From NCBI GenBank assembly GCA_002439085.1, contig DJSW01000029.1, positions 100,324 to 164,323 of the forward strand: a stretch of DNA of 64,000 bases, in the 5' to 3' direction. Within the stretch, counting starts at the first letter, position 1. Each line of letters begins with the position of its first letter. The notes under the pieces were generated by a model that saw nothing but the letters and a program-made list of their open reading frames with translations, was not told the origin of the DNA and did no database searches. Shown here in pieces: positions 8,411-17,298 of the stretch. The DNA is from Alphaproteobacteria bacterium UBA6324 (GTDB taxonomy: Bacteria > Pseudomonadota > Alphaproteobacteria > CAAGCB01 > CAG-977). A program made the position numbers and the translations under genes.

Positions 8411-9913
8411 TCAAGCTTTCAGCCGCTTGTCGCGTTTGCGCCGCGCGGATGTCGGAATCCCCATGGCTTCGCGGTATTTGGCGACGGTGCGCCGCGCGAT
8501 TTCGATGTTTTCGCGTTTCAACAAAACGACGATGTCCTCGTCGGACAGGACGTTTTGCGGCGTTTCCGCGTCGATCAGCTCTTTGATCCGGCCGCGGACG
8601 GCCTGCGCCGACACCTGATCGTCGCCGCCGCGCGTTTCCAGCCCCTGCGAAAAAAAGTATTTCAGTTCAAACACGCCGCGCGCGCACGCCAGATATTTTT
8701 GCGCCGTCACGCGGCTGACCGTGCTTTCGTGCAAACCGGCGGCCTCGGCCACGTCGCGCAGCACCATCGGTTTCAACGCCCGTTCGCCGTTCAAAAAAAA
8801 CTCCCGCTGGCGTTCGACGATTTCGGTCGCGACCTTCAGCACCGTTTCCGCGCGTTGGTTCAACGCCTTGACCAGCCAGTTCGCGGCGGACAAATGCTGC
8901 GACAGGAATTTTTTGGCCGCCTTGTCCGTTCCGGCCGCCTTTGCCACTTCGGCCGCGTAAGTCCGGTTGATCAGCACGCGCGGCAACACGGATTGGTTCA
9001 GTTCGACGATGAAATCCCCCGCTTTTCCACGGCGCACCAGCACGTCGGGAATCACGGCGGCGGGCATTTCCGCGTCGCACGCGCCGGCCGGTTTCGGATT
9101 CAGCCGTCTGATTTCCGCGACCATGTCCGCGATGTCGTTCCCGTCCACACCGCACAGTTTCGACAGCTTTTTGTATTCGCGGGCGGCGACCAAATCCAAA
9201 TGTTCCAGCATCACCGCCATGGCGGGATCGAGCCGGTCGTTTTCCCGCAGCTGGATTGCCAGACACTCGGCCAGATTGCGGGCGAAAACCCCCGTCGGGG
9301 AAAATCCCTGCAGCACGGGCAGAATTTTTAAAACCGTTTCCGGCGGCAGAACGTCCGGCGCCGTGTCGGCCAGCCACCCGTTCGCGTCCAGCCGTTCCAG
9401 CAAAACGAAAGCCGCCCGCCGGTCGTTTTCATCACGAAAAGCCATATTGATCTGCGACACCAGCCGGTCGTGCAGGGACATCCGCGGCGCGGCGCACAAA
9501 TCGACGGCGGAAACACTTTCCCCGTCATAACCGGCGGCGCCCGCCCCCGTCCATCCGTCCATTGAAAAATCGAACGGTTCGTCCGGCGTTTCCGGCCGCG
9601 CGTCCGCCTGTTCGTAAAAGCTGTCCTCTGTCGGAACGTCGTTCGTGTCGGGCGGCGCCTCTTCCTGCCCCGTCGAATCCATCAAAGCCGGCATTTCGCC
9701 GTATCCGGAATCGTCATCCGGCGCGGCGGGAACATCATCGCCGCCGTCCGTTTTACCCTCGCGTTCCAAAAAAGGATTTTGTTCCAGTTCCTCGGTAACG
9801 GCCGTTTCCAATTCCAGCGCGGACATTTGCAACAGCCGGATCGCCTGCTGCAGCCGCGGCGTCATCGCCAGATTTTGGGATTGCCGCAGATCCAAACGGG
9901 GGGTTATGGCCAT
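8411..9913 (-). CDS. rpoN: RNA polymerase sigma-54 factor
   Basis: The protein is 500 aa. The N-terminal Gln/Leu-rich activator-interacting region (QSQNLAMTPRLQQAIRLLQM) is followed by an acidic region II of about 100 residues, the core-binding domain, a helix-turn-helix (LRDVAEAAGLHESTVSRVT) and the RpoN box ARRTVAKYRE near the C terminus that reads the -24 element. It directs transcription from -24/-12 promoters and needs an AAA+ activator. It starts 21 nt after lptB with AGGGGA upstream. No obvious -24/-12 site was noticed in this window. Confidence 0.96.
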   Translation of the reverse strand: MAITPRLDLRQSQNLAMTPRLQQAIRLLQMSALELETAVTEELEQNPFLEREGKTDGGDDVPAAPDDDSGYGEMPALMDSTGQEEAPPDTNDVPTEDSFYEQADARPETPDEPFDFSMDGWTGAGAAGYDGESVSAVDLCAAPRMSLHDRLVSQINMAFRDENDRRAAFVLLERLDANGWLADTAPDVLPPETVLKILPVLQGFSPTGVFARNLAECLAIQLRENDRLDPAMAVMLEHLDLVAAREYKKLSKLCGVDGNDIADMVAEIRRLNPKPAGACDAEMPAAVIPDVLVRRGKAGDFIVELNQSVLPRVLINRTYAAEVAKAAGTDKAAKKFLSQHLSAANWLVKALNQRAETVLKVATEIVERQREFFLNGERALKPMVLRDVAEAAGLHESTVSRVTAQKYLACARGVFELKYFFSQGLETRGGDDQVSAQAVRGRIKELIDAETPQNVLSDEDIVVLLKRENIEIARRTVAKYREAMGIPTSARRKRDKRLKA

Positions 9914-9934
9914 CGTTCGTCCCCTTGCGCCGGA

Positions 9935-10750
9935 TTAAAGCGCGAATTTTTCGCCCAGATAGACGCGGCGGACGTCTTCGTGATGAATGACATCCTGCGG
10001 ATTGCCTTCCATCAAAACGACGCCGTCATGCAAAATATAGGCGCGGTCAATGATGTCCAACGTTTCGCGCACGTTGTGGTCGGTGATCAAAACGCCGATC
10101 CCGCGGTGTTTCAAATGGGACACCAGATCCCTGATTTCCCCCACGGATATGGGGTCGATCCCCGCCAGCGGTTCGTCCAGCAAAATGAACGACGGCGACG
10201 ATGCCAAAGCGCGGGCGATTTCAACGCGGCGGCGTTCGCCCCCCGACAACGCCAAAGCCGGCGCGCGGCGCAAATGGGCGATTGAAAATTCGTTCAGCAG
10301 CTCTTCCAGCATTTCTTCGCGCCGATCCCAACGGGGTTCGACAACCTCCAAAATCGCGCGAATGTTGTTTTCGACGTTCAGGCTGCGGAAAATGGACGCC
10401 TCTTGCGGCAGATAGCCGATTCCCAAACGGGCGCGGCGGTACATCGGCAAAGCGGTGACATCGACGCCGTCAACGGTCACGGTGCCGGAATCAGGCGTGA
10501 TCAAACCGGTGATGCAATAAAATGATGTCGTTTTTCCCGCGCCGTTCGGCCCCAACAGACCGACGGCCTCGCCGCGATCAACCTTGAACGACACGTTGCG
10601 CAAAACGGGACGTTTTTTATACGCCTTTGACAAACAGGTGGCGCGCAGCCCCATTTCTGTCGATGCGGCCAGACGCGGCGGCGCGGCGTTATTGTTCCCC
10701 TGCAACTGCGGGGTCGGAGAGTTTTTCGTTTTTTTTGCGTCCGTCACCAT
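9935..10750 (-). CDS. lptB: LPS export ABC transporter ATPase LptB
   Basis: The protein is 271 aa. It is the cytoplasmic ATPase that drives LPS extraction by LptFG. Walker A ([10 protein letters not shown]), the Q-loop region (YLPQEASIF), the signature ([10 protein letters not shown]) and Walker B ([12 protein letters not shown]) are intact. The start at 10750 has AAGGA 7 nt upstream and lies 62 nt inside lptA, giving an N-terminal extension of about 33 residues before the conserved domain. An internal ATG at 10654 would give the usual length, so the true start is uncertain. The partners lptA and lptC are directly upstream; lptF and lptG are not in the window. Confidence 0.93.
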   Translation of the reverse strand: MVTDAKKTKNSPTPQLQGNNNAAPPRLAASTEMGLRATCLSKAYKKRPVLRNVSFKVDRGEAVGLLGPNGAGKTTSFYCITGLITPDSGTVTVDGVDVTALPMYRRARLGIGYLPQEASIFRSLNVENNIRAILEVVEPRWDRREEMLEELLNEFSIAHLRRAPALALSGGERRRVEIARALASSPSFILLDEPLAGIDPISVGEIRDLVSHLKHRGIGVLITDHNVRETLDIIDRAYILHDGVVLMEGNPQDVIHHEDVRRVYLGEKFAL

Positions 10751-11600
10751 TGTTGTCCTTCAAAGCGTCCGGTGCCTGCCGTTTTTCGGTCTTGACCGGC
10801 TTTTGTTTGCCGTCGGGAACGAAAACGCCGCGCACCTGCTTTTTAGATTTACCCTTTTCCGTTTGCATTTGCAAGCGGCTGACGCCCGTTTTCATATTTA
10901 TATCGGCGACTTCGCCGACAATAAAGTTGTTGCCTTGGGAAATTTTGACGTTTCCCTGCAACGTGGCCGTTTCCCGATCAACCAGATAAACGCCGGAATC
11001 GCCTTGCACCTTTTCCTTGTCATTGGTGATGACAACGTTGTTTTCGGCTTCAAACCGTTCGACCTGCGATTTGCCGTCCCGCTTGACGAAATAAGCTTTG
11101 ACGACATCGGCTTCCAACCTGCGCGCATCCTTTTGCGCCATGACGTTGCGGCGCGCGACGGCCATATCCGCGTTTTGCCACAGTTCCAACACTCTGGCGG
11201 TCATCTGTTCACGACCGGCGACCAGCTTAACCGGATTTCCTTTAAGAATGATTACCGATTTTTCAATTTCGTACACCGCGGAATCCGCCCAAACGGATTG
11301 TTTCGGCGTCGTGATGACGATGTTGCCGAACGCCCTGACCAGATAAACCTCGCCGTCTTTGCCGTTTTCGCCGTCCTTGTAATAGGCGGTGATCTTGTCC
11401 GCCCCCATGGCCGTGTCGCCGCGCACGACCAGCGCCTTTTTTTCCGCCGTCAGCGTTTTTTTGTTGGCGTCCCATTCCAGCCCGCCTTCCGATGTCAATT
11501 CGACCTGCTGCGGTTTTTCCGCCTTTTTGGCGGACGCGACACCCGTCATCGTTAAAACGGCCAGAAAAGCGGCGAAAAATATTTGTTGATTGCGGCGCAT
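10689..11600 (-). CDS. lptA: LPS transport periplasmic protein LptA
   Basis: The protein is 303 aa. It has a signal peptide (cleavage after VASA) and a chain of OstA/LptA beta-jellyroll repeats ([46 protein letters not shown]) that form the periplasmic bridge carrying LPS from LptC to the outer membrane. It is longer than the E. coli protein (185 aa) because it has additional repeat units and a basic C-terminal tail. It starts 1 nt after the lptC stop. Confidence 0.88.
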   Translation of the reverse strand: MRRNQQIFFAAFLAVLTMTGVASAKKAEKPQQVELTSEGGLEWDANKKTLTAEKKALVVRGDTAMGADKITAYYKDGENGKDGEVYLVRAFGNIVITTPKQSVWADSAVYEIEKSVIILKGNPVKLVAGREQMTARVLELWQNADMAVARRNVMAQKDARRLEADVVKAYFVKRDGKSQVERFEAENNVVITNDKEKVQGDSGVYLVDRETATLQGNVKISQGNNFIVGEVADINMKTGVSRLQMQTEKGKSKKQVRGVFVPDGKQKPVKTEKRQAPDALKDNNGDGRKKNEKLSDPAVAGEQ

Positions 11601-11601
11601 T

Positions 11602-12294
11602 TCACTCTTCCTCGTTGTCGGGATAGAAAACGGCCTTCGTCCTGCCCGTCAGGCGGACGACCGTTCCGTTTTTCGTGATTGAAAATCCTTCGGCGCGGGC
11701 GAATCCGGCCGGCGTGCGGACAAACACGTCCCTGTCTCCCCGAACATTGCGGTTTTTCATGTCGATCAACGCCTGCGTCGTTTCGATTTCGTCGCCGGTT
11801 TCGGTATAAAGGTTGACTTGTTTCAGCAATTCCATCGTGTCGTCCGCCTGCGAATAGATGCCCGTTTCGGCGTCCAAAGCGTACCAACGGTCGCCTTTGC
11901 GCAACAAATCAGCCTTGATCCCGTTCAGCTGGACGCGGCGGGTGTCGCCCTCCAGCTCATAAGCGGTCTGCGCCGTCATATTGAACGGTTCGCCGGCCGC
12001 GTCAACGGCGAAAAAACGCGGATTGACCATTGCCTGATCGTCGGGCAGTTTCAGCTTGTCCACCTCTTCGGCGATCAGGGAAACGTTTTCCTCCTGCTGT
12101 GCCATCATTTGCGGCCACAGAATCACCAACCCGACCAAAACGGCCGCCAAACTGGGGAACAGAACTTTCAGGGAAACGACCAGACGGCTGTGGCGATTCA
12201 TCCGCTTTGTCTGGCGACGCTGCCAATCGGCCGCGCCCGCCGTGCGGGTTTTGCCCCACTTGACATCGCTGATATCGACCACCTTTCCGACCAT
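11602..12294 (-). CDS. lptC: LPS export protein LptC
   Basis: The protein is 230 aa. There is one membrane span at about residues 40-62 and then a periplasmic jellyroll domain (NPRFFAVDAAGEPFNMTAQTA, ALIDMKNRNVRGD). It receives LPS from the inner-membrane LptBFG complex and hands it to LptA. Its ATG overlaps the kdsD stop (ATGA), so the two are translationally coupled. Confidence 0.88.
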   Translation of the reverse strand: MVGKVVDISDVKWGKTRTAGAADWQRRQTKRMNRHSRLVVSLKVLFPSLAAVLVGLVILWPQMMAQQEENVSLIAEEVDKLKLPDDQAMVNPRFFAVDAAGEPFNMTAQTAYELEGDTRRVQLNGIKADLLRKGDRWYALDAETGIYSQADDTMELLKQVNLYTETGDEIETTQALIDMKNRNVRGDRDVFVRTPAGFARAEGFSITKNGTVVRLTGRTKAVFYPDNEEE

Positions 12295-13265
12295 CAGGCG
12301 ACTCCGGCGCGCAGACAGTCGTGCATATGCAACAATCCGACCGGACGATTGTCCGCGTCAAGGACGAACAGACTGGTGATGCCCTTGCCCGTCGTATTCA
12401 TAACGCGCAACGCGTCAATCGCCAATGTCTGCGCCGTCGTCGTTTTCGGCGTGCGCGTCATCACGTCGCCGATCGTTTTCGTCAGCAAATCGGGCGCCAT
12501 GGCGCGGCGCAAGTCGCCGTCGGTGAACACGCCGCAGAATTTGCCCGCATCGTCAACCACGCCCAGACATCCGAATCCCTTGTCGCTCATTTCAACCAAA
12601 GCGTCCGCCATATTCAAATCCGGTTTAACCAAGGGCATTTCATCGCCCGAATGCATCAAATCGGCGACCGTCAGCATCATTTTGCCCAGTTTGCCGCCGG
12701 GGTGGCGCAGTTTGTATTCGTCCTTGGAAAAATTGTGCATTTTCAGCAAAGCGATCGCCAAAGCGTCGCCCAGCGCCATCATCAGCGTCGTCGAAGTCGT
12801 CGGCGCCATGCCGAACGGGCAGGCTTCCTTGATCGGCGGCAGGCACAACACAACGTCGGACTGACGCCCCAACGTGCTGTCGCGTTTACCGGTCATGCCG
12901 ATGATCTTGATGCCGAAACGGCGGCAGAACGCGATGATGTCGCCCAATTCGGGGGCTTCGCCGGAATTGGACAGCGCGATCACGATGTCGTCGGGTTCGA
13001 TCATGCCCAAATCGCCGTGGCTGGCTTCGCCGGGGTGGACGAAATACGCCGTCGTCCCCAACGACGACAGCGACGCGGCGATTTTACGGCCGACGTGTCC
13101 GCTTTTGCCCATGCCGGTGATGACGACGCGCCCCTTGGCCGCGTTGATCGCGTTCACCGCTTGAACGAACGAATCGTCCAGACTGTCGGACAGCAGTTTC
13201 AAGGATTCGCTTTCCAAATCCAGAACGTAATGGGCTGTTTGCAAAAGATCGGCGGAGGTCAGCAT
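12294..13265 (-). CDS. kdsD: Arabinose-5-phosphate isomerase (KdsD/KpsF)
   Basis: The protein is 323 aa. An N-terminal SIS sugar-isomerase domain (GRVVITGMGKSGHVGRKIA, HPGEASHGDLG, ALSNSGEAPEL, and a HPGGKLG segment) is followed by two CBS domains in the last 120 residues. It turns ribulose-5-phosphate into arabinose-5-phosphate, the first committed step to Kdo for the LPS core. Location beside the lpt genes supports this role. Confidence 0.93.
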   Translation of the reverse strand: MLTSADLLQTAHYVLDLESESLKLLSDSLDDSFVQAVNAINAAKGRVVITGMGKSGHVGRKIAASLSSLGTTAYFVHPGEASHGDLGMIEPDDIVIALSNSGEAPELGDIIAFCRRFGIKIIGMTGKRDSTLGRQSDVVLCLPPIKEACPFGMAPTTSTTLMMALGDALAIALLKMHNFSKDEYKLRHPGGKLGKMMLTVADLMHSGDEMPLVKPDLNMADALVEMSDKGFGCLGVVDDAGKFCGVFTDGDLRRAMAPDLLTKTIGDVMTRTPKTTTAQTLAIDALRVMNTTGKGITSLFVLDADNRPVGLLHMHDCLRAGVA

Positions 13266-13286
13266 CGAAAAATCCCCGTTGAAAAA

Positions 13287-13901
13287 TCAGTGAACCAAAA
13301 CATCGCAGCAATCAAACCCCGCGATGTCCATCATGCCGACGTGCGGCAGAAAATCAAAACACGCCCGCGCATAGGCCGCGCGCCCTTCGCGTTCCAGCAA
13401 AGCATCCAGCTTTTCCTTTAAAGCGTGCAGGTACAAAACGTCGTTCGCGGCGTATTTCAGCTGTTCTTCGCTCAATTCGTCCGCCCCCCAGTCGGAACAC
13501 TGCTGTTCCTTTTCCAGTTCGACGCCCAACAGGGACGAACACAGCGATTTCAGGCTGTGCGACGGGGCGTTCGTGCGGGCGATTTTGGACGCGACCTTGG
13601 TGCAATAGACCGGCGCGCACACGACCCCCAGATACAAATACAGCGCCGCGACATCGAATCGGGCGTATTGAAAAATCTTTAAAACAGAGACGTCCCGCAG
13701 CAACGATTTCAGATTCGGCGCGTCATAGCACCCTTTTTTGAAACGGACGATGTGGGCGTTTCCCTTGCCGTCCCCCAGCTGAACCAGACACAGCCGGTCG
13801 CGGTGCAATTCCAACCCCATCGTTTCGGTATCGACGGCCACGGCGCCCGAAAAATGAACAGACGCGGGCAAATCCCCTTCGTGAAAGTAAATTTGCGTCA
13901 T
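13287..13901 (-). CDS. RNase D-like 3'-5' exonuclease (single domain)
   Basis: The protein is 204 aa. It is a DEDDy 3'-5' exonuclease domain without an HRDC domain: AVDTETMGL (Asp, Glu), QYARFDVAALY (Asp) and LKYAANDVLYLH (Tyr, Asp) carry the four acidic residues and the Tyr. The start at 13901 was chosen because AGGGGA is 9 nt upstream and directly abuts the other ATG. It precedes kdsD by 21 nt. The window holds a second, full-length RNase D near 42.4-43.6 kb; the short form is typical of alphaproteobacteria upstream of this LPS cluster. Its RNA substrate is unknown. Confidence 0.85.
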   Translation of the reverse strand: MTQIYFHEGDLPASVHFSGAVAVDTETMGLELHRDRLCLVQLGDGKGNAHIVRFKKGCYDAPNLKSLLRDVSVLKIFQYARFDVAALYLYLGVVCAPVYCTKVASKIARTNAPSHSLKSLCSSLLGVELEKEQQCSDWGADELSEEQLKYAANDVLYLHALKEKLDALLEREGRAAYARACFDFLPHVGMMDIAGFDCCDVLVH

Positions 13902-13921
13902 TGACTCCATTCCCCTTTCGT

Positions 13922-13953
13922 CCAAAAAAGAAAGGGGCTGAAAACCGCCCCTT
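13922..13953 (-). terminator. Terminator after tRNA-Leu
   Basis: On the minus strand the stem AAGGGGC / GCCCCTT (13953-13947 with 13938-13932) is followed by a T-rich run, between tRNA-Leu and the RNase D-like gene. Confidence 0.85.
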
Positions 13954-13971
13954 GCCTTTAGAAGCTTGTCT

Positions 13972-14058
13972 TGGTGCCCAAAATAGGACTCGAACCTACA
14001 CACCCTTGCGAGTACTAGCACCTGAAGCTAGCGCGTCTACCAATTCCGCCATTTGGGC
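13972..14058 (-). tRNA. tRNA-Leu (anticodon CAG)
   Basis: An 87-nt class II tRNA with encoded CCA and a long variable arm (TACTCGCAAGGGTGT). The anticodon stem CTAGC / GCTAG closes the loop TTCAGGT, giving anticodon CAG for CTG codons. Confidence 0.97.
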
Positions 14059-14077
14059 AAAACAAGCTACAGCCGTT

Positions 14078-14106
14078 CTTTTATTACGAAGCGAACCGTT
14101 CGTCAA
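14078..14106 (-). promoter_or_regulatory. Probable tRNA-Leu promoter
   Basis: On the minus strand TTGACG (14106-14101) and TAAAAG (14083-14078) have a 17-bp spacer, about 20 nt before the mature tRNA 5' end. Confidence 0.55.
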
Positions 14107-14115
14107 CAAAAAAAA

Positions 14116-14910
14116 TCAAAAAATATAAAAAAGATAAATCCCCAGCGCGATCCGGTACGCCGCGAACACCGCGAACGAAGAGTTTTTCAGCCATTTCATC
14201 AAAAATCCGATCGCCAGAACGCCGCCCGCGAACGACAGCAAAACGCCCGTCCCGATTTCCGGAACGGACAGCGTTTGCGATTCGGCGGCCGTCAAAAGCT
14301 TTAAAACGCCCAGTGCGCCCGCCGCGCCGATCGTCGGAACGGACAGCAGCATCGAAAAACGCGCCGATTCCGCGCGCCCGATTCCCAACGCCCGCGCCGC
14401 CGTCATCGTCACGCCCGACCGGCTGACCCCCGGAATCAGCGCCAGCACCTGCGCCGCGCCGATCAGCAACGCTTGTTTGACCGTCATATCCGCGACATTC
14501 CCCTCCGTCTTGCCGGTTTTGTCCGCCAGATACAGCAAAACGCCGAAAACGATCGCGGTAACGGCGATCACCCGCGGACTGCGGAAATTTTCCTCGATAT
14601 AATCGTTGCAAAAGAATCCGATCAGGAACACGGGGACGCACGCGACGCCCAAATTCAGCGCCAAGCGCGCCCGCGGCGTCGAAAACGCCCTTTTCAGCAA
14701 ATCCAACCCGCCCAAAACCGCGGCGGCGACATCCCGCCTGAAATACAGCGCGACGGAAAACAGCGTCCCGACGTGCAACGCGATATCCGCGGCCATTCCC
14801 TGATCCGGCCATCCGAACAGCCGCGGTGCCAAAATCAGGTGCGCCGACGAACTGACCGGCAGAAATTCGGTGGCGCTTTGCACCAAAGCCAGAACGATCG
14901 TTTGCAGCAT
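14116..14910 (-). CDS. uppP: Undecaprenyl-diphosphatase UppP
   Basis: The protein is 264 aa and almost wholly hydrophobic, with about eight membrane spans. The two family motifs are clear: QSATEFLPVSSSAHL near the N terminus and IPGVSRSGVTM in the second half, which supply the catalytic Glu, Ser and Arg. It removes one phosphate from C55-PP to recycle the lipid carrier for peptidoglycan and LPS glycans. AAGGA lies 7 nt before the ATG. Monocistronic by position. Confidence 0.95.
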   Translation of the reverse strand: MLQTIVLALVQSATEFLPVSSSAHLILAPRLFGWPDQGMAADIALHVGTLFSVALYFRRDVAAAVLGGLDLLKRAFSTPRARLALNLGVACVPVFLIGFFCNDYIEENFRSPRVIAVTAIVFGVLLYLADKTGKTEGNVADMTVKQALLIGAAQVLALIPGVSRSGVTMTAARALGIGRAESARFSMLLSVPTIGAAGALGVLKLLTAAESQTLSVPEIGTGVLLSFAGGVLAIGFLMKWLKNSSFAVFAAYRIALGIYLFYIF

Positions 14911-15038
14911 GGGCGTATCCTTTCATCACATTGAATAATGACGCGGACACTGTGAAGTTTTTTTTCAAAATTTACAAGCTATAAACCATTTTTCGATAAA
15001 AAATAAAAAGGACTGTCGTTATTTTCAGGAAATCCGCC

Positions 15039-15722
15039 ATGTACACGCTTTACCATCATCCGGCCGACCCCTTTTCCCGCAAGGTGCGTCTTGTGCTGGC
15101 GGAAAAGGGGCTGGAATTCACGACGAAAACCGAAGAACCGTGGAAATACCGGCCGGAGTTTCTGGCCATGAATCCGGCGGGCGAAGTCCCCGTGCTGGAA
15201 GAACCCGACGGCCACATCCTGTGCGGCCACCGTCCGATTTGCGAATACATCGACGAAATCACGTCGCGCCCCCTGTTCGGCGCGTACGCCCGCGACAAAG
15301 CCGAAGTCCGCCGCCTGTGCGATTGGTTCGACGACAAGTTTTTCCACGAAGTCACTTATTATCTGGCCGGTGAAAAGATTATGAAACGGCTGACGGGCGG
15401 CGTGCCGGATTCCGACGCGATCCGCGCGGGGAAAACGAATCTGGCCGGACATATGAATTATATGGAATGGCTGTTGAAACAGCGCAACTGGTTGGCCGGC
15501 GAAGCGTTTTCCATGGCCGATTTCGCGGCGGCGGCGCAATTTTCCGTGCTGGATTACATCGGCGAAGTGCCTTGGGACAAAACGGAAAACGGCCTGCCCG
15601 CGTTCGAGGAAACGAAAAACTGGTACGCACGCGTCAAATCACGCCCGTCGTTCCGTCCCGTTCTGGCCGACCGGATCACGGGCGTCATCGCCGCGCCGCA
15701 TTACGGGGATTTGGATTTTTAA
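15039..15722 (+). CDS. Glutathione S-transferase family protein
   Basis: The protein is 227 aa. The N-terminal thioredoxin-like domain (YTLYHHPADPFSRKVRLVLAEKG, then PAGEVPVLEE) binds glutathione; the helical C-terminal domain follows (SMADFAAAAQFSVLDYIGEVPW, FRPVLADR). The family conjugates glutathione to electrophiles or reduces them. Ser in the DPFSRK segment is the likely catalytic residue. The substrate is unknown. The downstream lipoprotein gene starts 10 nt after the stop and may be co-transcribed. Confidence 0.88.
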   Translation: MYTLYHHPADPFSRKVRLVLAEKGLEFTTKTEEPWKYRPEFLAMNPAGEVPVLEEPDGHILCGHRPICEYIDEITSRPLFGAYARDKAEVRRLCDWFDDKFFHEVTYYLAGEKIMKRLTGGVPDSDAIRAGKTNLAGHMNYMEWLLKQRNWLAGEAFSMADFAAAAQFSVLDYIGEVPWDKTENGLPAFEETKNWYARVKSRPSFRPVLADRITGVIAAPHYGDLDF

Positions 15723-15732
15723 GGATACCGCC

Positions 15733-16107
15733 ATGAAACGCATTTGCCGACTGTTCGCCCTTTGCCTGTTGCTGACCGCCTGTTCTTCGCCGACGCGCGT
15801 TTATTATTGGGCGAAGGACAACACCGGCGCGGACAGGTTCGTCAGCGACCACAACAAATGTCTGAGCCAAGCCGATTTCTGGCCGTGGCGGCGCATCAGT
15901 TTCGACCCGATGTCGCCCGAAACGTTGGATCTGCGGTTGAATTTGAAAGACGGCGGCATCTGGGCGAACTATTCCCCCTACCCCGGCGCGATGCCCGTTT
16001 TCGTCAACACGGCCACCCCGTCGAAAACCGTCATTTACTGGCGTTACGCGCGTTGTATGCGCAAAGCCGGATACCGCGAACGCCGTCCCTACGGCGGCCC
16101 GCTTTAA
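15733..16107 (+). CDS. Small lipoprotein of unknown function
   Basis: The protein is 124 aa. It has a clear lipoprotein signal (MKRICRLFALCLLLTAC, lipobox LTAC, Cys17). The mature part contains four Trp and several Tyr and a RYARCMRKAGYRER segment that recalls small outer-membrane lipoproteins of alphaproteobacteria, but no named domain is recognised. Two Cys in the mature chain could form a disulphide. It is placed between a GST and a glycosyltransferase. Confidence 0.75.
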   Translation: MKRICRLFALCLLLTACSSPTRVYYWAKDNTGADRFVSDHNKCLSQADFWPWRRISFDPMSPETLDLRLNLKDGGIWANYSPYPGAMPVFVNTATPSKTVIYWRYARCMRKAGYRERRPYGGPL

Positions 16108-16131
16108 CTTTGAAACGAATCGGAAAGAATC

Positions 16132-17298
16132 ATGACTGATCAAAAAAAGACACCCGTCATCCTGCAAATCCTGCCGCGCCTGGAAACCGGCGGCGTCGAA
16201 CGCGGCACGACCGAAATCGCCGCCGCGATCAAAGACGCCGGCTGGACATCCGTTGTCGTTTCCGGCGGCGGGCGGCTGGTGCACGATCTGGAACGCGGCG
16301 GAACGGAACATATCACTTTGCCCGTTTATTCAAAAAACTGGTTCACCATGCGCCGCAACGCCGCGAAGCTGGCGAAAATCATCAAAGAAAAGAACGTTGA
16401 CATCGTTCACGCCCGATCCCGCGCGCCGGCGTGGTGCGCCAAATGGGCGTGCGAAATGACGGGCGTCCCCTTTTTGACGACGTTCCACGGCGCGTACAAC
16501 ATGGGGCCGTTCAATATTAAAAAAGGATACAACAAGGTTATGATCGACGGCGTGATGACGATCGCCGTGTCGAACTTTATCAAAAGTTACATTCTGGAAC
16601 ACTATCCCGAAAAGGATCCGGAAACGATCCGCGTCATCCACCGCGGCGCCGACATCGACCGGTTCAACACGGCGCAAGTGTCGCAGGAACGCATGATCGC
16701 CCTGTCGCAAAAATGGCGTCTGCCCGAAGATTTGCCCGTCATCATGCTGCCCGGCCGTCTGACCCGTTGGAAAGGCCAGATCGTCATGCTGGACGCTTTG
16801 GCGCAAATGAAACACAAAAACGTGCGCTGTCTGTTCGTCGGTTCGGATCAGGGGCGGACGGGATACCGCCGCGAACTGGAACGGAAGATTAAAAAGCTGG
16901 GGCTGACGGGCGTTGTGCAAATGGTTGACCATTGCAGCGAAATGGACGTGGCCTATATGCTGTCCGACATCGTCGTGTCCGCCTCCACCGATCCGGAGGC
17001 GTTCGGCCGCGTCGTCCCCGAAGCGCAGGCGATGGGGCGGCTGGTCGTCGGTCCCGACCACGGCGGCGCGACGGAAACGATCCGCGACGGCGAAACGGGA
17101 TTTTTGTTCAAACACGGCGACGCCGCCGATTTGGCGCAAAAGCTGGACGCCATGCTGGACATGACCGCGGAGGGGAAAAAGAAAATGACCGAAGCCGCCG
17201 TCAAAAGCGTACGCGACGATTTTTCCAAAACGAAAATGTGCGAAAAGACAATCGCCCTTTACCGTGAAATCATCGAAAAGGCGAACGCGGACAAATGA
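16132..17298 (+). CDS. GT4-type glycosyltransferase
   Basis: The protein is 388 aa with a GT-B fold. The N-terminal half shows LPRLETGGVERGT, typical of acceptor-binding domains, and HARSRAPAW. The C-terminal half is the family 1 glycosyltransferase domain with LPGRLTRWKGQ, the EAFGRVVPEAQAMG motif carrying the donor-binding Glu pair, and PDHGGATETI. It moves a sugar from a nucleotide sugar, most likely in LPS or another surface glycan. The next gene starts at an overlapping ATGA, so they are probably made together. Confidence 0.88.
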   Translation: MTDQKKTPVILQILPRLETGGVERGTTEIAAAIKDAGWTSVVVSGGGRLVHDLERGGTEHITLPVYSKNWFTMRRNAAKLAKIIKEKNVDIVHARSRAPAWCAKWACEMTGVPFLTTFHGAYNMGPFNIKKGYNKVMIDGVMTIAVSNFIKSYILEHYPEKDPETIRVIHRGADIDRFNTAQVSQERMIALSQKWRLPEDLPVIMLPGRLTRWKGQIVMLDALAQMKHKNVRCLFVGSDQGRTGYRRELERKIKKLGLTGVVQMVDHCSEMDVAYMLSDIVVSASTDPEAFGRVVPEAQAMGRLVVGPDHGGATETIRDGETGFLFKHGDAADLAQKLDAMLDMTAEGKKKMTEAAVKSVRDDFSKTKMCEKTIALYREIIEKANADK